Below the pieces are notes generated by a model. That model did no database searches, had not been told where the DNA came from, and saw only the letters and a list, made by a program, of their open reading frames with translations. Positions 1 through 8,182 of a stretch of DNA of 64,000 nt are shown here, in pieces. The translations under genes were made by a program, and so were the position numbers. Within the stretch, counting starts at the first letter, position 1, and every line of letters starts with the position of its first letter. The stretch comes from Salipiger bermudensis (lineage in GTDB: Bacteria > Pseudomonadota > Alphaproteobacteria > Rhodobacterales > Rhodobacteraceae), in contig NZ_JAIUZY010000011.1 of assembly GCF_020171625.1 (NCBI RefSeq), forward strand, positions 124,001-188,000. The letters run 5' to 3'.

Positions 1-1
1 C

Positions 2-337
2 GACATGGCCCTGATGGGGGCTGTCTTCGAGCGGGTATTCGACCGGCTCTCCAGCCGCCGCACCCACATCATCGACGGCATCGGAGAGTTCTCTCTCGGC
101 CAGATCGCGCTCTCGGAAAAGATCGACGGCGCCCGCGCCGAGATGGACAGCCAGATGGCCCAGCCCGAGCCGGATTTCGACCGGGTCGACGCACTCGAGG
201 AACAGGTCGACTGGGACCAGCGCATCTTCACCGACCGGCAGAAGACCATCACCTATCTCTGCGAGACGCCGACTCTGTTGGAAAAGCGCCTCTACGCGAT
301 CTCGCAGATGCTGCAGGAGGCGGGGCAGAGCGGCTGA
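2..337 (+). CDS. Unknown protein, C-terminal part (5' end outside window)
   Basis: The frame is already open at base 2 and the first ATG is at base 5, so this is probably the C-terminal part of a longer gene. The visible 110 residues are charged and predicted helical (an SEKIDGARAEMDSQM stretch, then an acidic stretch, then a Leu-rich tail), with no membrane segment, signal peptide or catalytic motif. I do not recognise the family. It lies on the same strand as the kinase/aminotransferase pair but is separated from it by about 310 bases, so it is probably not in the same operon. Confidence 0.55.
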   Translation, partial: DMALMGAVFERVFDRLSSRRTHIIDGIGEFSLGQIALSEKIDGARAEMDSQMAQPEPDFDRVDALEEQVDWDQRIFTDRQKTITYLCETPTLLEKRLYAISQMLQEAGQSG

Positions 338-649
338 GGCCCCTGCCCCGGTCCAGCTCCCTCAGGCACGTCACTCCCTCGCGGCGCGTGACTAGGCCAT
401 AAGTTGTCGCGGTTTCGCCGCGCGCCCCGGCTCGCGGATCTTCGTCCTATTCTCCGGGCCGCTCGGGAGAGGCCGAAGCTCGGCCCCCGGGCGCGGCCCC
501 TCTGTCGTAATCGTCCCGGCCACGGGACCGCTTTTTGTGCATATGCGCTGCGTGAACCCGCGCTTTCCGCGGTCGCATAAGCTGAAGAGTTGCAAGGCAA
601 AGATTTGAAACCTAGCGAAGACCCGACTGCAAAGGAAAAGGGCACGGCA
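338..649. other. Intergenic region, no gene seen
   Basis: 312 bases without a convincing gene. It must hold the promoter of the kinase/aminotransferase pair, but I see no clear -35/-10 pair. An AAGGAAAAGG purine tract at about 632-641 serves as ribosome binding site for the ATG at 650. An upstream in-frame TTG at 590 has no comparable ribosome binding site. Confidence 0.5.
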
Positions 650-1651
650 ATGGCGGGACTATACGACGATGGATTTGTCGAGCGCCTGCGACAGGGGGTG
701 CTGTCGCTGCGGGATCAGTGGGGCCTCGGCGCGGATTGCGACATCCGGCTTCTGACCCTGTCGGAGAACGCCACCTTCCTCGCCACCGATCCCGCCCGTG
801 CCGCACCGATCGTCCTGCGGGTCCACCGCCCGGCCTATCACAGCCGCGCCGAGATCGAATCCGAGCTGGCCTGGATCAACGCGCTGCGCGACAGCGGCGC
901 GGTCGACACGCCCGAGCCACTTCTGGCGGCGAATGGCAGCCACATCGCCTCGTTTCAGGATGGTGACGAGACCCGCCACGTCGTCGCGTTCTCGTTCATG
1001 CCCGGCAAGGAGCCCGAGGCCGGCGAGAGCCTCGCCGCGGGGTTCGAGATCCTCGGCGCGATCTCGGCCCGGCTACACGGGCAGAGCCGCACATGGCAAC
1101 GCCCCGAGGGCTTCACCCGCAAGACGTGGAACTTCCAGAGCGCGTTCGGCCCCGATCCGCTCTGGGGCGACTGGCGTGCGGCGCTGGGTCTCACGCCGGA
1201 GCAGGAGGCGGTGCTCGAGCGGCTCTGCGGCGTGCTCGAGCGCAAGCTTGCCGCCTATGGCGAGACCCCCGACCGCTTTGGCCTCGTCCATGCCGACCTG
1301 CGCCTCGCCAACCTGCTCGAGGATGGCGACCGGCTGGGCGTGATCGATTTCGACGATTGCGGGCTGTCGTGGTATGTCTACGACTTCGCCGCCGCCATCT
1401 CGTTCCTCGAGACCGAACCCTATATCCCGGCGCTGCAGGAAGCGTGGGTCAGGGGCTACCGCTCGGTTGCCCCGCTGGATGACGCGCATGTGGCGATGAT
1501 CCCCACCTTCATCCTGTTCCGCCGCCTGCTGCTCACCGCGTGGATCGCAAGCCACGCCGAAACCGCGACCGCCGCGGAGGCCGGCCACGCGGCCTATACG
1601 CTTGGCACCGTGGCACTGGCCGAGGCCTATCTCGCGGAGCACGACGCATGA
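650..1651 (+). CDS. Aminoglycoside-phosphotransferase-fold small-molecule kinase
   Basis: A 333-residue kinase of the APH/choline kinase fold. The catalytic loop VHADLRLANLL places the general base at Asp216 and the metal ligand at Asn221; the DFD-like metal motif is IDFDDCG (Asp233). These residues are diagnostic of ATP-dependent phosphorylation of a small hydroxyl compound, but the substrate cannot be read from sequence. The stop overlaps the next start (ATGA at 1648), so it is translationally coupled to a class III PLP enzyme. In known pairs (hydroxylysine kinase with phosphohydroxylysine phospho-lyase) such a kinase primes an amino alcohol that the PLP enzyme then eliminates. By inference it acts on an amino alcohol rather than on an antibiotic. 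The ATG at 650 is chosen for its ribosome binding site. Confidence 0.85.
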   Translation: MAGLYDDGFVERLRQGVLSLRDQWGLGADCDIRLLTLSENATFLATDPARAAPIVLRVHRPAYHSRAEIESELAWINALRDSGAVDTPEPLLAANGSHIASFQDGDETRHVVAFSFMPGKEPEAGESLAAGFEILGAISARLHGQSRTWQRPEGFTRKTWNFQSAFGPDPLWGDWRAALGLTPEQEAVLERLCGVLERKLAAYGETPDRFGLVHADLRLANLLEDGDRLGVIDFDDCGLSWYVYDFAAAISFLETEPYIPALQEAWVRGYRSVAPLDDAHVAMIPTFILFRRLLLTAWIASHAETATAAEAGHAAYTLGTVALAEAYLAEHDA

Positions 1652-2958
1652 GCCGGGTTCGCCAGATCCTCGACATGAACGCCTTCGACGCCTCGACCGG
1701 CGGGGACGGCGCGGTGAAGCGCCGGCTGGACAATCTCGGCGCCGCCTCAGTGCTGTTCTACCGCGAGCCGATCGAGATGGTCGCCGCCCGCGGCGCGTGG
1801 ATGGAGGCGCGCGACGGGACGCGCTACCTGGATTTCTACAACAACGTGCCCTCGGTGGGGCATTCCCATCCCGAGGTGGTCGCGGCGATCAGCGCGCAGG
1901 TGGCGCGGCTCAACACCAACACCCGCTACCTCGTGGAGATCGTCGACGACTATCTCGAGGCGCTGAAGGCCAAGCTGCCGCCTGACCTGTCGAACGTGGT
2001 GATGACCTGCTCGGGCAGCGAGGCCAACGACCTCGCCATTCGAGTCGCCCGCGCGGTCAGCGGCAGACATGGCCTCATCGTCACGGACACCGCCTATCAC
2101 GGCAACACCGCGCTGGTGACCGAAGCCTCGCCCTCGGCGCTCAGGCGCAGCCCCCTGCCCGATCACGTGGTCACGGTGCCCGCTCCGGGGGAAGCGGCCT
2201 ACGGTGAGGACATCGCCGGGGGCTTGCGCGCCGCGGTGGTGGCGGCGATGCAGACGCTGGAGGCGCGCGGGCACGGCATCGCGGCTTTCCTCGCGGATTC
2301 GATCTTTTCCTCCGATGGCATCTTCGCCGACCCGGCGGGCTTCCTGCAGCCGGCGGTGAAAACGGTGCAGGCGGCAGGCGGGCTTTACATCGCCGACGAG
2401 GTGCAGCCGGGGTTCGGGCGGACGGGCGATGCGTTCTGGGGCTATGAGCGTCATGGCCTCGCGCCCGACATCGTCACCATGGGCAAGCCGATGGGCAACG
2501 GCTTCCCGATGGCCGGCATGGCGGCGCGCCCGGAGCATCTTGCGATGTTCTGCGAGGATGTGGGCTATTTCAACACCTTCGGCGGCAACCCGGTGGCCGC
2601 CGCCGCCGGACGCGCGGTGCTGAGGGTGATTGCCGCGGAGGGCCTGCAGGAGAACGCGCGGCGCGTCGGCGCGCATCTGAAGGCCGGGCTGGCGCAGATC
2701 GCGGCGGGCTCGGACAGGGTGACGGCGGTGCGCGGCGCGGGGCTGTTCCTCGGCGTCGATCTCGGGGCGCAGGACGGCTCGGGCGCGCCGGATGCCGACT
2801 ACACGGTGCAGGTGATCGATCGGATGCGCGAAGCCCGCGTGCTGATCGGCGCGGCGGGGCAGTTCGGCGCGACCCTCAAGGTCCGCCCGCCGCTGTGCCT
2901 GAGCATGGCCGAGGCGGATCGGTTCCTCGAGGCCTTCGCGGGGGCGGTCAGGGACTGA
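1648..2958 (+). CDS. Class III PLP-dependent aminotransferase or phospho-lyase
   Basis: 436 residues with the complete class III fold: a [12 protein letters not shown] cofactor phosphate motif, [12 protein letters not shown] before the active site, and Lys280 in [11 protein letters not shown] as the Schiff-base lysine. The family includes 4-aminobutyrate and alanine-glyoxylate aminotransferases and the phospho-lyases that act on ethanolamine phosphate or phosphohydroxylysine. Coupling by ATGA to an APH-fold kinase makes a phospho-lyase acting on the kinase product the most economical reading (inference); an ordinary aminotransferase remains possible. The start at 1648 is chosen over an in-frame ATG at 1540 because the latter lies deep inside the kinase gene. 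An ATG at 1675 is a second option. Confidence 0.9.
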   Translation: MSRVRQILDMNAFDASTGGDGAVKRRLDNLGAASVLFYREPIEMVAARGAWMEARDGTRYLDFYNNVPSVGHSHPEVVAAISAQVARLNTNTRYLVEIVDDYLEALKAKLPPDLSNVVMTCSGSEANDLAIRVARAVSGRHGLIVTDTAYHGNTALVTEASPSALRRSPLPDHVVTVPAPGEAAYGEDIAGGLRAAVVAAMQTLEARGHGIAAFLADSIFSSDGIFADPAGFLQPAVKTVQAAGGLYIADEVQPGFGRTGDAFWGYERHGLAPDIVTMGKPMGNGFPMAGMAARPEHLAMFCEDVGYFNTFGGNPVAAAAGRAVLRVIAAEGLQENARRVGAHLKAGLAQIAAGSDRVTAVRGAGLFLGVDLGAQDGSGAPDADYTVQVIDRMREARVLIGAAGQFGATLKVRPPLCLSMAEADRFLEAFAGAVRD

Positions 2959-3311
2959 ACACGAAGCTCCCCGCGCGGACTCTAGGCCGCAGGCCGCCGC
3001 GCGATCGGTCATGCTAAAAGCATAAGACCCGCCCCGCGCTGGCGATCTGCGGAAATCAGCGATCAGTGTCGAGGGCCTTCGGACGTGGCCGGGATAAACC
3101 GAGGGAGTCCAAGCTCCGAACGCCACCCCGCGGACCGGCGCCCGCGCGGCGTCTCATCCGAGAAAACCGACCCTTTCGCCGCGAATTCCACCCCTGTTAC
3201 CGACCAAAGTATCGGCTCGTCTTAGAAGATAAGAATAGCCAACCCGCCCCCGCCTTTGCCAAGCTGTCCCCGTTCAGCCGAGTCATCGGCACCCTAGAGG
3301 AGGAGAGAACC
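2959..3311. other. Intergenic region upstream of pqqA with dispersed repeat
   Basis: 353 bases without a gene. It should carry the pqq operon promoter, though no strong -35/-10 is evident. Bases 3071-3122 resemble 21134-21186 (see the repeat entries). Close to pqqA there is an unusually strong purine-rich ribosome binding site, GAGGAGGAGAGA at about 3297-3308, which fits the need for abundant PqqA precursor peptide. Open frames running through this region into pqqA lack similarity to anything I know and are not credited. Confidence 0.5.
3071..3122 (+). repeat. Dispersed palindromic intergenic repeat, copy 1
   Basis: The sequence GAGGGCCTTCGGAC, then GTGGCCGGGATAAA, then a GAGGGAGTCC block, closely matches bases 21134-21186 in the same order. 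GGAC and GTCC form a short internal inverted repeat in both copies. Weaker similarity extends upstream (ACCCGCCC and GGCGAT blocks at 3028-3046 and 21087-21110). This looks like a degenerate intergenic hairpin repeat family rather than a gene. Confidence 0.45.
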
Positions 3312-3404
3312 ATGGCCTGGAACAAGCCTGTCATCCGCGAAATCGAGTGCGGCATGGAAATCAACATGTACGGCCCGGAACACGACGACGGCGTCCTGTT
3401 CTGA
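3312..3404 (+). CDS. pqqA: PQQ precursor peptide PqqA
   Basis: A 30-residue peptide beginning MAWNKPVIREIECGMEINMY. Glu16 and Tyr20 form the E-x-x-x-Y motif whose side chains are cross-linked by PqqE and become the PQQ skeleton. PqqA peptides are normally 22-30 residues, so the length fits. The ATG at 3312 has a very strong GAGGAGGAGAGA ribosome binding site. It is the first gene of pqqABCDE, 23 bases before pqqB. The Cys at position 13 and the acidic HDDG tail are individual features of this copy. Confidence 0.95.
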   Translation: MAWNKPVIREIECGMEINMYGPEHDDGVLF

Positions 3405-3427
3405 TCAGCCGCGCGCGGGAGGACGTG

Positions 3428-4324
3428 ATGCAATTCCGCGCGCGCATTCTCGGGGCCGCGGCCGGGGGCGGCCTGCCGCAGTGGAACTGCGGTTGCGGGA
3501 ACTGCCGGCGCGCCCGTGCCGGAGAGATCCCGGCGCAGACCCAGAGTTCGCTCGCCGTCTCGGCCGATGGTGAGAACTGGGCGATCCTCAACGCCTCGCC
3601 CGACATCCGGGCGCAACTGGCCGCCACTCACGAACTGCACCCCACCGGCCTGCGCGACATGCCGCTGCGCTCCGTGCTGCTGACCAATGGCGATATCGAC
3701 CACGTGGCGGGCCTGCTGACCTTGCGCGAGATGCAGCCTTTCACGCTCTTCGCCACCGCCGGCATCCACGAAGTGCTGGCCGCGAACCCGATCTTTTCCG
3801 CCCTGAACGCGTCCGTCGTGACCCGCGCCAACGTGGCGCTCGAGGCCCCGGCCGAGATCGTTCCGGGCCTGACCGCCACGCTCTTTGCCGTGCCGGGAAA
3901 GGTGCCGCTCTACATGGAGGGCGAAACGGTCGAGACCGACCTCGTGGGCGAGCAGACCGTGGGGGTCGAGCTGAAGACCGAGGCCGAGACCGTCTATTAC
4001 ATCCCCGGCTGCGCCCTGCTGAACGACGCCCTGCGCGCGCGCCTTCAGGGGGCCTCGCTGATCTTCTTCGACGGCACGCTCTGGCGCGATGACGAGATGG
4101 TGCGCGAAGGCCTCGGACAGAAGACCGGCAGACGCATGGGCCACATGTCGATGAGCGGTGACGACGGCTCCATCGCCGCCTTCGCGGGGCTCGACATCGG
4201 CCGCAAGGTCTTTGTCCACATGAACAACACCAACCCCGTGCTGCGGCCCGGCTCGGAAGAGCGACAGGCGGCGGAGGCGGCGGGATGGATCATCGGTCAG
4301 GACGGTATGGAGGTGACGGCATGA
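3428..4324 (+). CDS. pqqB: PQQ biosynthesis protein PqqB (metallo-beta-lactamase-fold hydroxylase)
   Basis: 298 residues, the usual PqqB length. The N terminus has the zinc-binding cysteines QWNCGCGNC (Cys21, Cys23, Cys26), and the metal site motif is TNGDIDHVAGLL in place of the classical HxHxDH of beta-lactamases, as is typical of PqqB. Known role: iron-dependent oxidation during PQQ maturation in the cytoplasm. The start at 3428 follows GGGAGGACG; its stop overlaps pqqC by ATGA at 4321, so the two are coupled. Confidence 0.95.
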   Translation: MQFRARILGAAAGGGLPQWNCGCGNCRRARAGEIPAQTQSSLAVSADGENWAILNASPDIRAQLAATHELHPTGLRDMPLRSVLLTNGDIDHVAGLLTLREMQPFTLFATAGIHEVLAANPIFSALNASVVTRANVALEAPAEIVPGLTATLFAVPGKVPLYMEGETVETDLVGEQTVGVELKTEAETVYYIPGCALLNDALRARLQGASLIFFDGTLWRDDEMVREGLGQKTGRRMGHMSMSGDDGSIAAFAGLDIGRKVFVHMNNTNPVLRPGSEERQAAEAAGWIIGQDGMEVTA

Positions 4325-5070
4325 CCCAGACACACGCAGAGTTCGAGGCCCGGCTGCGCCAGATCGGCGCCGAGCGCTATCACGATCTGCACCCGTTCCA
4401 TCACCGGCTGCATGGCGGCGACTGCAGCCCCGACGAGGTGCGGGCCTGGGTCATCAACCGCTACTACTACCAGCATTCGATCCCGATGAAGGACGCCGCC
4501 TTCATGTCCCGCGTCGAGGACCCGGACCTGCGCCGCGCGTGGCGCAGCCGCATCGAGGATCACGACGGCACCGAGACCAACGAGGGCGGCATCCGCCGCT
4601 GGCTGCGGCTGGCCGAAGCGGTGGGGCTCGATCCCGACTATGTCGCCTCCCGCGAGGGCGTTCTGCCGGCGACCAAGTTTGCTGTCGACGCCTATGTCCG
4701 CTTCGTGCGCGACAAGACCCTGCTCGAGGCGGTGGCGGCGTCCCTGACCGAACTCTTCGCGCCGAAGATCCACGCCAACCGCATCGAAGGACTGCTGAAG
4801 AACTACGCCTTCGCCGACGAGTCGTCCCTCTCCTACTTCCGCAACCGTCTGACCGAGGCGCCCAAGGACGTGGCGTTCGGCCTGCAATGGGTGCTCGACC
4901 ATGCCGACACGCAGGAAAAGCAGGACGCCGCCGCCAAGGCGCTGATCTTCAAGACCGATGTGCTCTGGTCGCAGCTCGATGCGCTTTGGGGCGCCTATGT
5001 GGAACCCGCCCGCATCCCGCCCGGCGCGTGGCAGCCGGGCGAGGGCCTTGCCAGCGCGCAGGCGGCCTGA
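4321..5070 (+). CDS. pqqC: Pyrroloquinoline-quinone synthase PqqC
   Basis: 249 residues, the all-helical TenA-like oxidase that carries out the last ring closure and oxidation of PQQ without cofactor. Recognisable family blocks are YHDLHPFHHRLHGG near the N terminus, INRYYYQHSIPMKDAAFMS, and RIEDHDG, which contain the active-site His, Tyr and Arg residues. Start by ATGA overlap with pqqB; the TGATG at 5068-5072 couples it to pqqD. No truncation or unusual residue is visible. Confidence 0.95.
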   Translation: MTQTHAEFEARLRQIGAERYHDLHPFHHRLHGGDCSPDEVRAWVINRYYYQHSIPMKDAAFMSRVEDPDLRRAWRSRIEDHDGTETNEGGIRRWLRLAEAVGLDPDYVASREGVLPATKFAVDAYVRFVRDKTLLEAVAASLTELFAPKIHANRIEGLLKNYAFADESSLSYFRNRLTEAPKDVAFGLQWVLDHADTQEKQDAAAKALIFKTDVLWSQLDALWGAYVEPARIPPGAWQPGEGLASAQAA

Positions 5071-5342
5071 TGCAAGAAGGCGAGATCCCCACCCTGCCCC
5101 GCGGCGTGCGCCTGCACTGGGACCGGGTGCGCGAGACTTGGGTGCTGCTGGCGCCCGAGCGCGCCATCACCCTCGACCAAGTCGGCCACGCCATCCTGTC
5201 GGAGGTCGACGGGCACCGCAGCTTCGGCGAGATCACCGCCGGGCTCGCCGCGAAGTACAACGCGCCTCAGGAGCAGATCGCCAAGGACAGCGCCGGATTC
5301 CTCGGTGCCCTGAGGGAGCGGCGGTTCCTGGAGGTGTCGTGA
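5070..5342 (+). CDS. pqqD: PqqA-binding chaperone PqqD
   Basis: 90 residues, the standard PqqD length. The characteristic core WVLLAPERAITLDQVGHAILSEVDG is present. PqqD is a RiPP recognition element that binds PqqA and presents it to the radical-SAM enzyme PqqE. It starts inside the pqqC stop (TGATG at 5068-5072). In many bacteria pqqD abuts or is fused to pqqE; here 166 bases separate them, bridged exactly by a small coupled open frame (next entry). Confidence 0.94.
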   Translation: MQEGEIPTLPRGVRLHWDRVRETWVLLAPERAITLDQVGHAILSEVDGHRSFGEITAGLAAKYNAPQEQIAKDSAGFLGALRERRFLEVS

Positions 5343-5512
5343 TGCCTCCAAAGCTCCGCTCGAACCGCAGCGCCCTGCCCACCGGCGGGCGCCTCAACGC
5401 CATCCCGCGCCGATCCTTCGGCAGCCCGCACGACACCCCCTCACCCATGCCAACGGTCGCAAACGCCCCCGCAGGGGCGGACGTGGCCCTCCGCCAACGG
5501 GACCAGCCATGA
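5342..5512 (+). CDS. Possible small coupled ORF between pqqD and pqqE
   Basis: A 56-codon frame starts in the TGATG that ends pqqD (5340-5344) and stops in the ATGA that starts pqqE (5509-5512), so a ribosome could pass through without re-initiation elsewhere. The predicted product is Pro, Arg, Ser and Ala rich (MPPKLRSNRSALPTGG at the start), without a domain, signal or membrane segment. It may be a genuine small peptide, a translational bridge, or a palindromic intergenic element that happens to keep frame. I do not recognise it and do not assign a function. Confidence 0.3.
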   Translation: MPPKLRSNRSALPTGGRLNAIPRRSFGSPHDTPSPMPTVANAPAGADVALRQRDQP

Positions 5513-6618
5513 CCACAGCCCGCCCCCCCATCGCCATGCTGGCGGAACTCACCCACCGCTGCCCGCTGTCCTGCCCCTATTGCTCGAACCCGATCGAGAT
5601 GGCGCGGCAGGAGACCGAGCTTGCCACCCAGGACTGGGCCCGCGTCTTCGCCGAGGCCGCCGATCTCGGCGTGCTTCAGCTTCACCTCTCGGGCGGCGAG
5701 CCCGCCACCCGGCGCGATCTCGAAACGCTTGTGCGCGCGGCGCGAGAGGCCGGCCTTTACACCAACCTCATCACCTCGGGGATCGGGCTGACGGAGCGGC
5801 GGCTCGACGCGCTCGATCAGGCCGGCCTCGACCACGTACAGCTGTCGCTGCAAGGCACGACGCCCGAGATGGCGGACGAGATCGGCGGCTACAGGGGCGG
5901 CTTCAAGCGCAAGATGCAGGTCGCCGAATGGATCGGTGCGATCGGCTTTCCGCTGACGCTCAACGCCGTGCTCCACCGCCGCAACCTGCACCAGCTGCCC
6001 CGCGCCATCGAGATGGCGGTCGAGATGGGCGCGCGGCGCATCGAGGTGGCCACCGTGCAGTTCCACGGCTGGGCGCTGAAGAATCGCGACGCGCTGATGC
6101 CGACCCGCGAACAGGCCGCAGAGGCCACGCGGATCGTGCAGGAGGCTAGGCTGCGCCTCAAGGGCACACTGGTGATCGACTACGTGCCGGCGGATTACCA
6201 TTCCGACTATCCCAAGCGTTGTATGGGCGGCTGGGGCTCGACCGGGCTCAACGTTACCCCCGACGGCCAGGTGCTCCCCTGCCACGCGGCCCAGACCATC
6301 CCGCATCTCAGCTTCGACAATGTCCGCGACAAACCGCTCTCCGAGATTTGGTACGAGGGCGCCGCCTTCAACGCCTATCGCGGCACCGACTGGATGCCCG
6401 AGCCCTGCGCTTCCTGCGAGCGCAAGACCGTCGATTTCGGCGGCTGCCGCTGCCAGGCGATGGCTCTGGCGGGCGATCCGGCAGCCACCGACCCGGTCTG
6501 CATCAAGTCGCCCCACCATGTCGACCTGCAGGCCCGGGCCGAGGCGCACGCCGCGGCCGACGGCGCCGCACTGGTCTACCGCGCCGCGCCCGGCAAGGCC
6601 CCCGAACCCGCCGAATAA
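5509..6618 (+). CDS. pqqE: PqqA peptide cyclase PqqE (radical SAM)
   Basis: 369 residues. The radical-SAM cluster motif CPLSCPYC gives Cys18, Cys22 and Cys25. The SPASM/twitch region holds the auxiliary cluster cysteines (CMGGWGSTGLNVTPDG, LPCHAAQ, EPCASCERK, GGCRCQA and a terminal DPVC). The enzyme makes the Glu-Tyr carbon-carbon bond in PqqA with PqqD as partner. Last gene of the operon; a large imperfect inverted repeat follows at 6630-6702. No pqqF protease is present in the window, so PqqA trimming must rely on a gene elsewhere. Confidence 0.96.
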   Translation: MTTARPPIAMLAELTHRCPLSCPYCSNPIEMARQETELATQDWARVFAEAADLGVLQLHLSGGEPATRRDLETLVRAAREAGLYTNLITSGIGLTERRLDALDQAGLDHVQLSLQGTTPEMADEIGGYRGGFKRKMQVAEWIGAIGFPLTLNAVLHRRNLHQLPRAIEMAVEMGARRIEVATVQFHGWALKNRDALMPTREQAAEATRIVQEARLRLKGTLVIDYVPADYHSDYPKRCMGGWGSTGLNVTPDGQVLPCHAAQTIPHLSFDNVRDKPLSEIWYEGAAFNAYRGTDWMPEPCASCERKTVDFGGCRCQAMALAGDPAATDPVCIKSPHHVDLQARAEAHAAADGAALVYRAAPGKAPEPAE

Positions 6619-6994
6619 CGCTCTCGCCCGGCAGGGGGTCGCGATTCCGGCGCAGAAGAGCCGGATAAGGCTCTGACTCGGCCAGAATCGGAGCCCCCTG
6701 CCCTCTTCGCGAGTCGGCGCCTGGATCCGCGCCGGAGGCCCAAGCCCCCAGAATTGCGATGTGAAATGGCAACTTGGAAAAACACCGCCTTTTCCGGGGC
6801 TTGCAACCCGAAGTTCGTTATTTTTTATAGATTTCAGAGATTTACGCGAACTCTTGCACTTGGCATCTGAACTGACCCAAGATGCCCCAGTTCCCTCCCC
6901 CGCCACTGAGGCGAAGGAAACTGTGGACAACCTGCCCTTCTCTTGCGTAAAGAAACGGTAATAAAAGCGCTGACGAAAAACAGCGTTACCGAAA
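6619..6994. promoter_or_regulatory. repA upstream control region
   Basis: 376 bases between pqqE and repA. After the nested hairpin it becomes AT-rich at about 6808-6860, which suits a repABC promoter. Two short inverted repeats could be RepA/RepB operators: AGTTCG at 6812-6817 with CGAACT at 6847-6852, and GGCATCT at 6862-6868 with AGATGCC at 6880-6886. No gene is seen. The assignment as control region rests on position. Confidence 0.4.
6630..6702. terminator. Nested inverted repeat downstream of pqqE
   Basis: The arms 6630-6651 (GGCAGGGGG...CGATTCCGGC) and 6681-6702 (GCCAGAATCG...CCCCCTGCC) are complementary over about 22 bases with few mismatches. The intervening loop contains a second perfect hairpin, AGAGCC at 6656-6661 and GGCTCT at 6668-6673. 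This would fold into a long stem after the pqq operon. There is no T-run, so it may be a transcript-stabilising or repetitive element rather than a classical terminator. Confidence 0.5.
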
Positions 6995-8182
6995 ATGAGG
7001 GCAGACGTGGCGGATACCATACATATCAACGCGCGTGTACGGGAGAACGCCGAAGCACTGACTTCGGCGCTGGAAGACCACATGCTCAAGGTCTTCGCCC
7101 CCGACGCGCGCAAGGAACTTCGGCGCTTCTCCGCAGGGGAAGCGGCCGAACTGCTTGGTATCTCGGCCAGCTTCCTGCGCAAGCTCCATTTCGACAACCG
7201 CATCCCCGAGGTTCATACCACGCCCGGCGGAAGACGACACTATTCCGCCGCCGATGTGCTCCAGATCCGCAAGGTGCTCGACAGCACCGCGAAGACCAAG
7301 GGCACCTACCTGCGCGGCCGCCGCGAGGGCGACAAGGTGCAGGTGCTGTCCTTCCTCAACTTCAAGGGCGGCTCGGGCAAGACCACCTCGTCGATCCACA
7401 CCGCGCAGCGGCTCGCGCTCAAGGGTTATCGCGTGCTTTGCGTCGATATCGACCCGCAGGCCTCGCTGACCACGCTGTTCGGCTACCGCCCCGAGTATGA
7501 TTTCCTCGAGTCCGGGACGATTTACGACGCGATCCGGTACGACGATCCGCTACCACTGAGCCAGATCATCCAGCCGACCTTCTTCACCGGCATCGATCTG
7601 GCCCCCGGCGGGCTGATCCTGCAGGAATTCGAGCATGAGACGCCGCAGGCGCTGATGACCAACGTGCAGCCCGCCTTCTTCGCCCGCATGGCCGCGGCGC
7701 TGCAGGAGGTCGAGGCGAATTACGACGTAATCATCTTCGATTGTCCGCCGCAGCTTGGCTATCTCACCATGTCGGCGCTTTGTGCCTCGACCGGGGTGCT
7801 GATCACCATCGTGCCGAACATGCTCGACATCGCCTCGATGTCGCAATTCCTGCAGATGAGCGCCGACCTGCTCGACGTTGTGTCGAATGCCGGCGCCAGC
7901 ATGGAATTCGACTTCCTGCGCTTCATGATCAACCGCTACGAGCCCAATGACGGCCCGCAGCAGCAGGTCGTGGCCTTTCTCCGCCAGCTTTTCGGCGAGG
8001 AGGTCATGGTCAACGCCATGCTCAAGTCCACGGCGATCTCGGATGCCGGTCTCACGCAGCAGACCGTCTACGAGGTCGACCGGAGCCAGTTCCACCGCAA
8101 CACCTACGACCGCGCGGTGGATTCACTGAATCAAGTCAATGACGAGATTGAGTCGCTCATTCAGAAAGCATGGGGGCGCTGA
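6995..8182 (+). CDS. repA: Plasmid partition ATPase RepA (ParA family)
   Basis: 395 residues from ATG 6995. The N terminus holds a winged-helix/HTH region (RRFSAGEAAELLGISASFLRKL), then the deviant Walker A motif FKGGSGKTTSS at about residues 123-133, and DIDPQASLT (Walker A'). This is the RepA of repABC replicons: it moves plasmid copies with RepB and represses the operon. A GTG at 7007 has the better-spaced ribosome binding site (GAGGG at 6997-7001) and could be the real start. The stop overlaps repB by TGATG at 8180-8184. Confidence 0.93.
   Translation: MRADVADTIHINARVRENAEALTSALEDHMLKVFAPDARKELRRFSAGEAAELLGISASFLRKLHFDNRIPEVHTTPGGRRHYSAADVLQIRKVLDSTAKTKGTYLRGRREGDKVQVLSFLNFKGGSGKTTSSIHTAQRLALKGYRVLCVDIDPQASLTTLFGYRPEYDFLESGTIYDAIRYDDPLPLSQIIQPTFFTGIDLAPGGLILQEFEHETPQALMTNVQPAFFARMAAALQEVEANYDVIIFDCPPQLGYLTMSALCASTGVLITIVPNMLDIASMSQFLQMSADLLDVVSNAGASMEFDFLRFMINRYEPNDGPQQQVVAFLRQLFGEEVMVNAMLKSTAISDAGLTQQTVYEVDRSQFHRNTYDRAVDSLNQVNDEIESLIQKAWGR

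Noticed and set aside
3066-3404. Longer version of pqqA with about 82 extra N-terminal residues
   Set aside because: PqqA is always a short peptide; the ATG at 3312 has an excellent ribosome binding site, and the upstream part overlaps a dispersed repeat.
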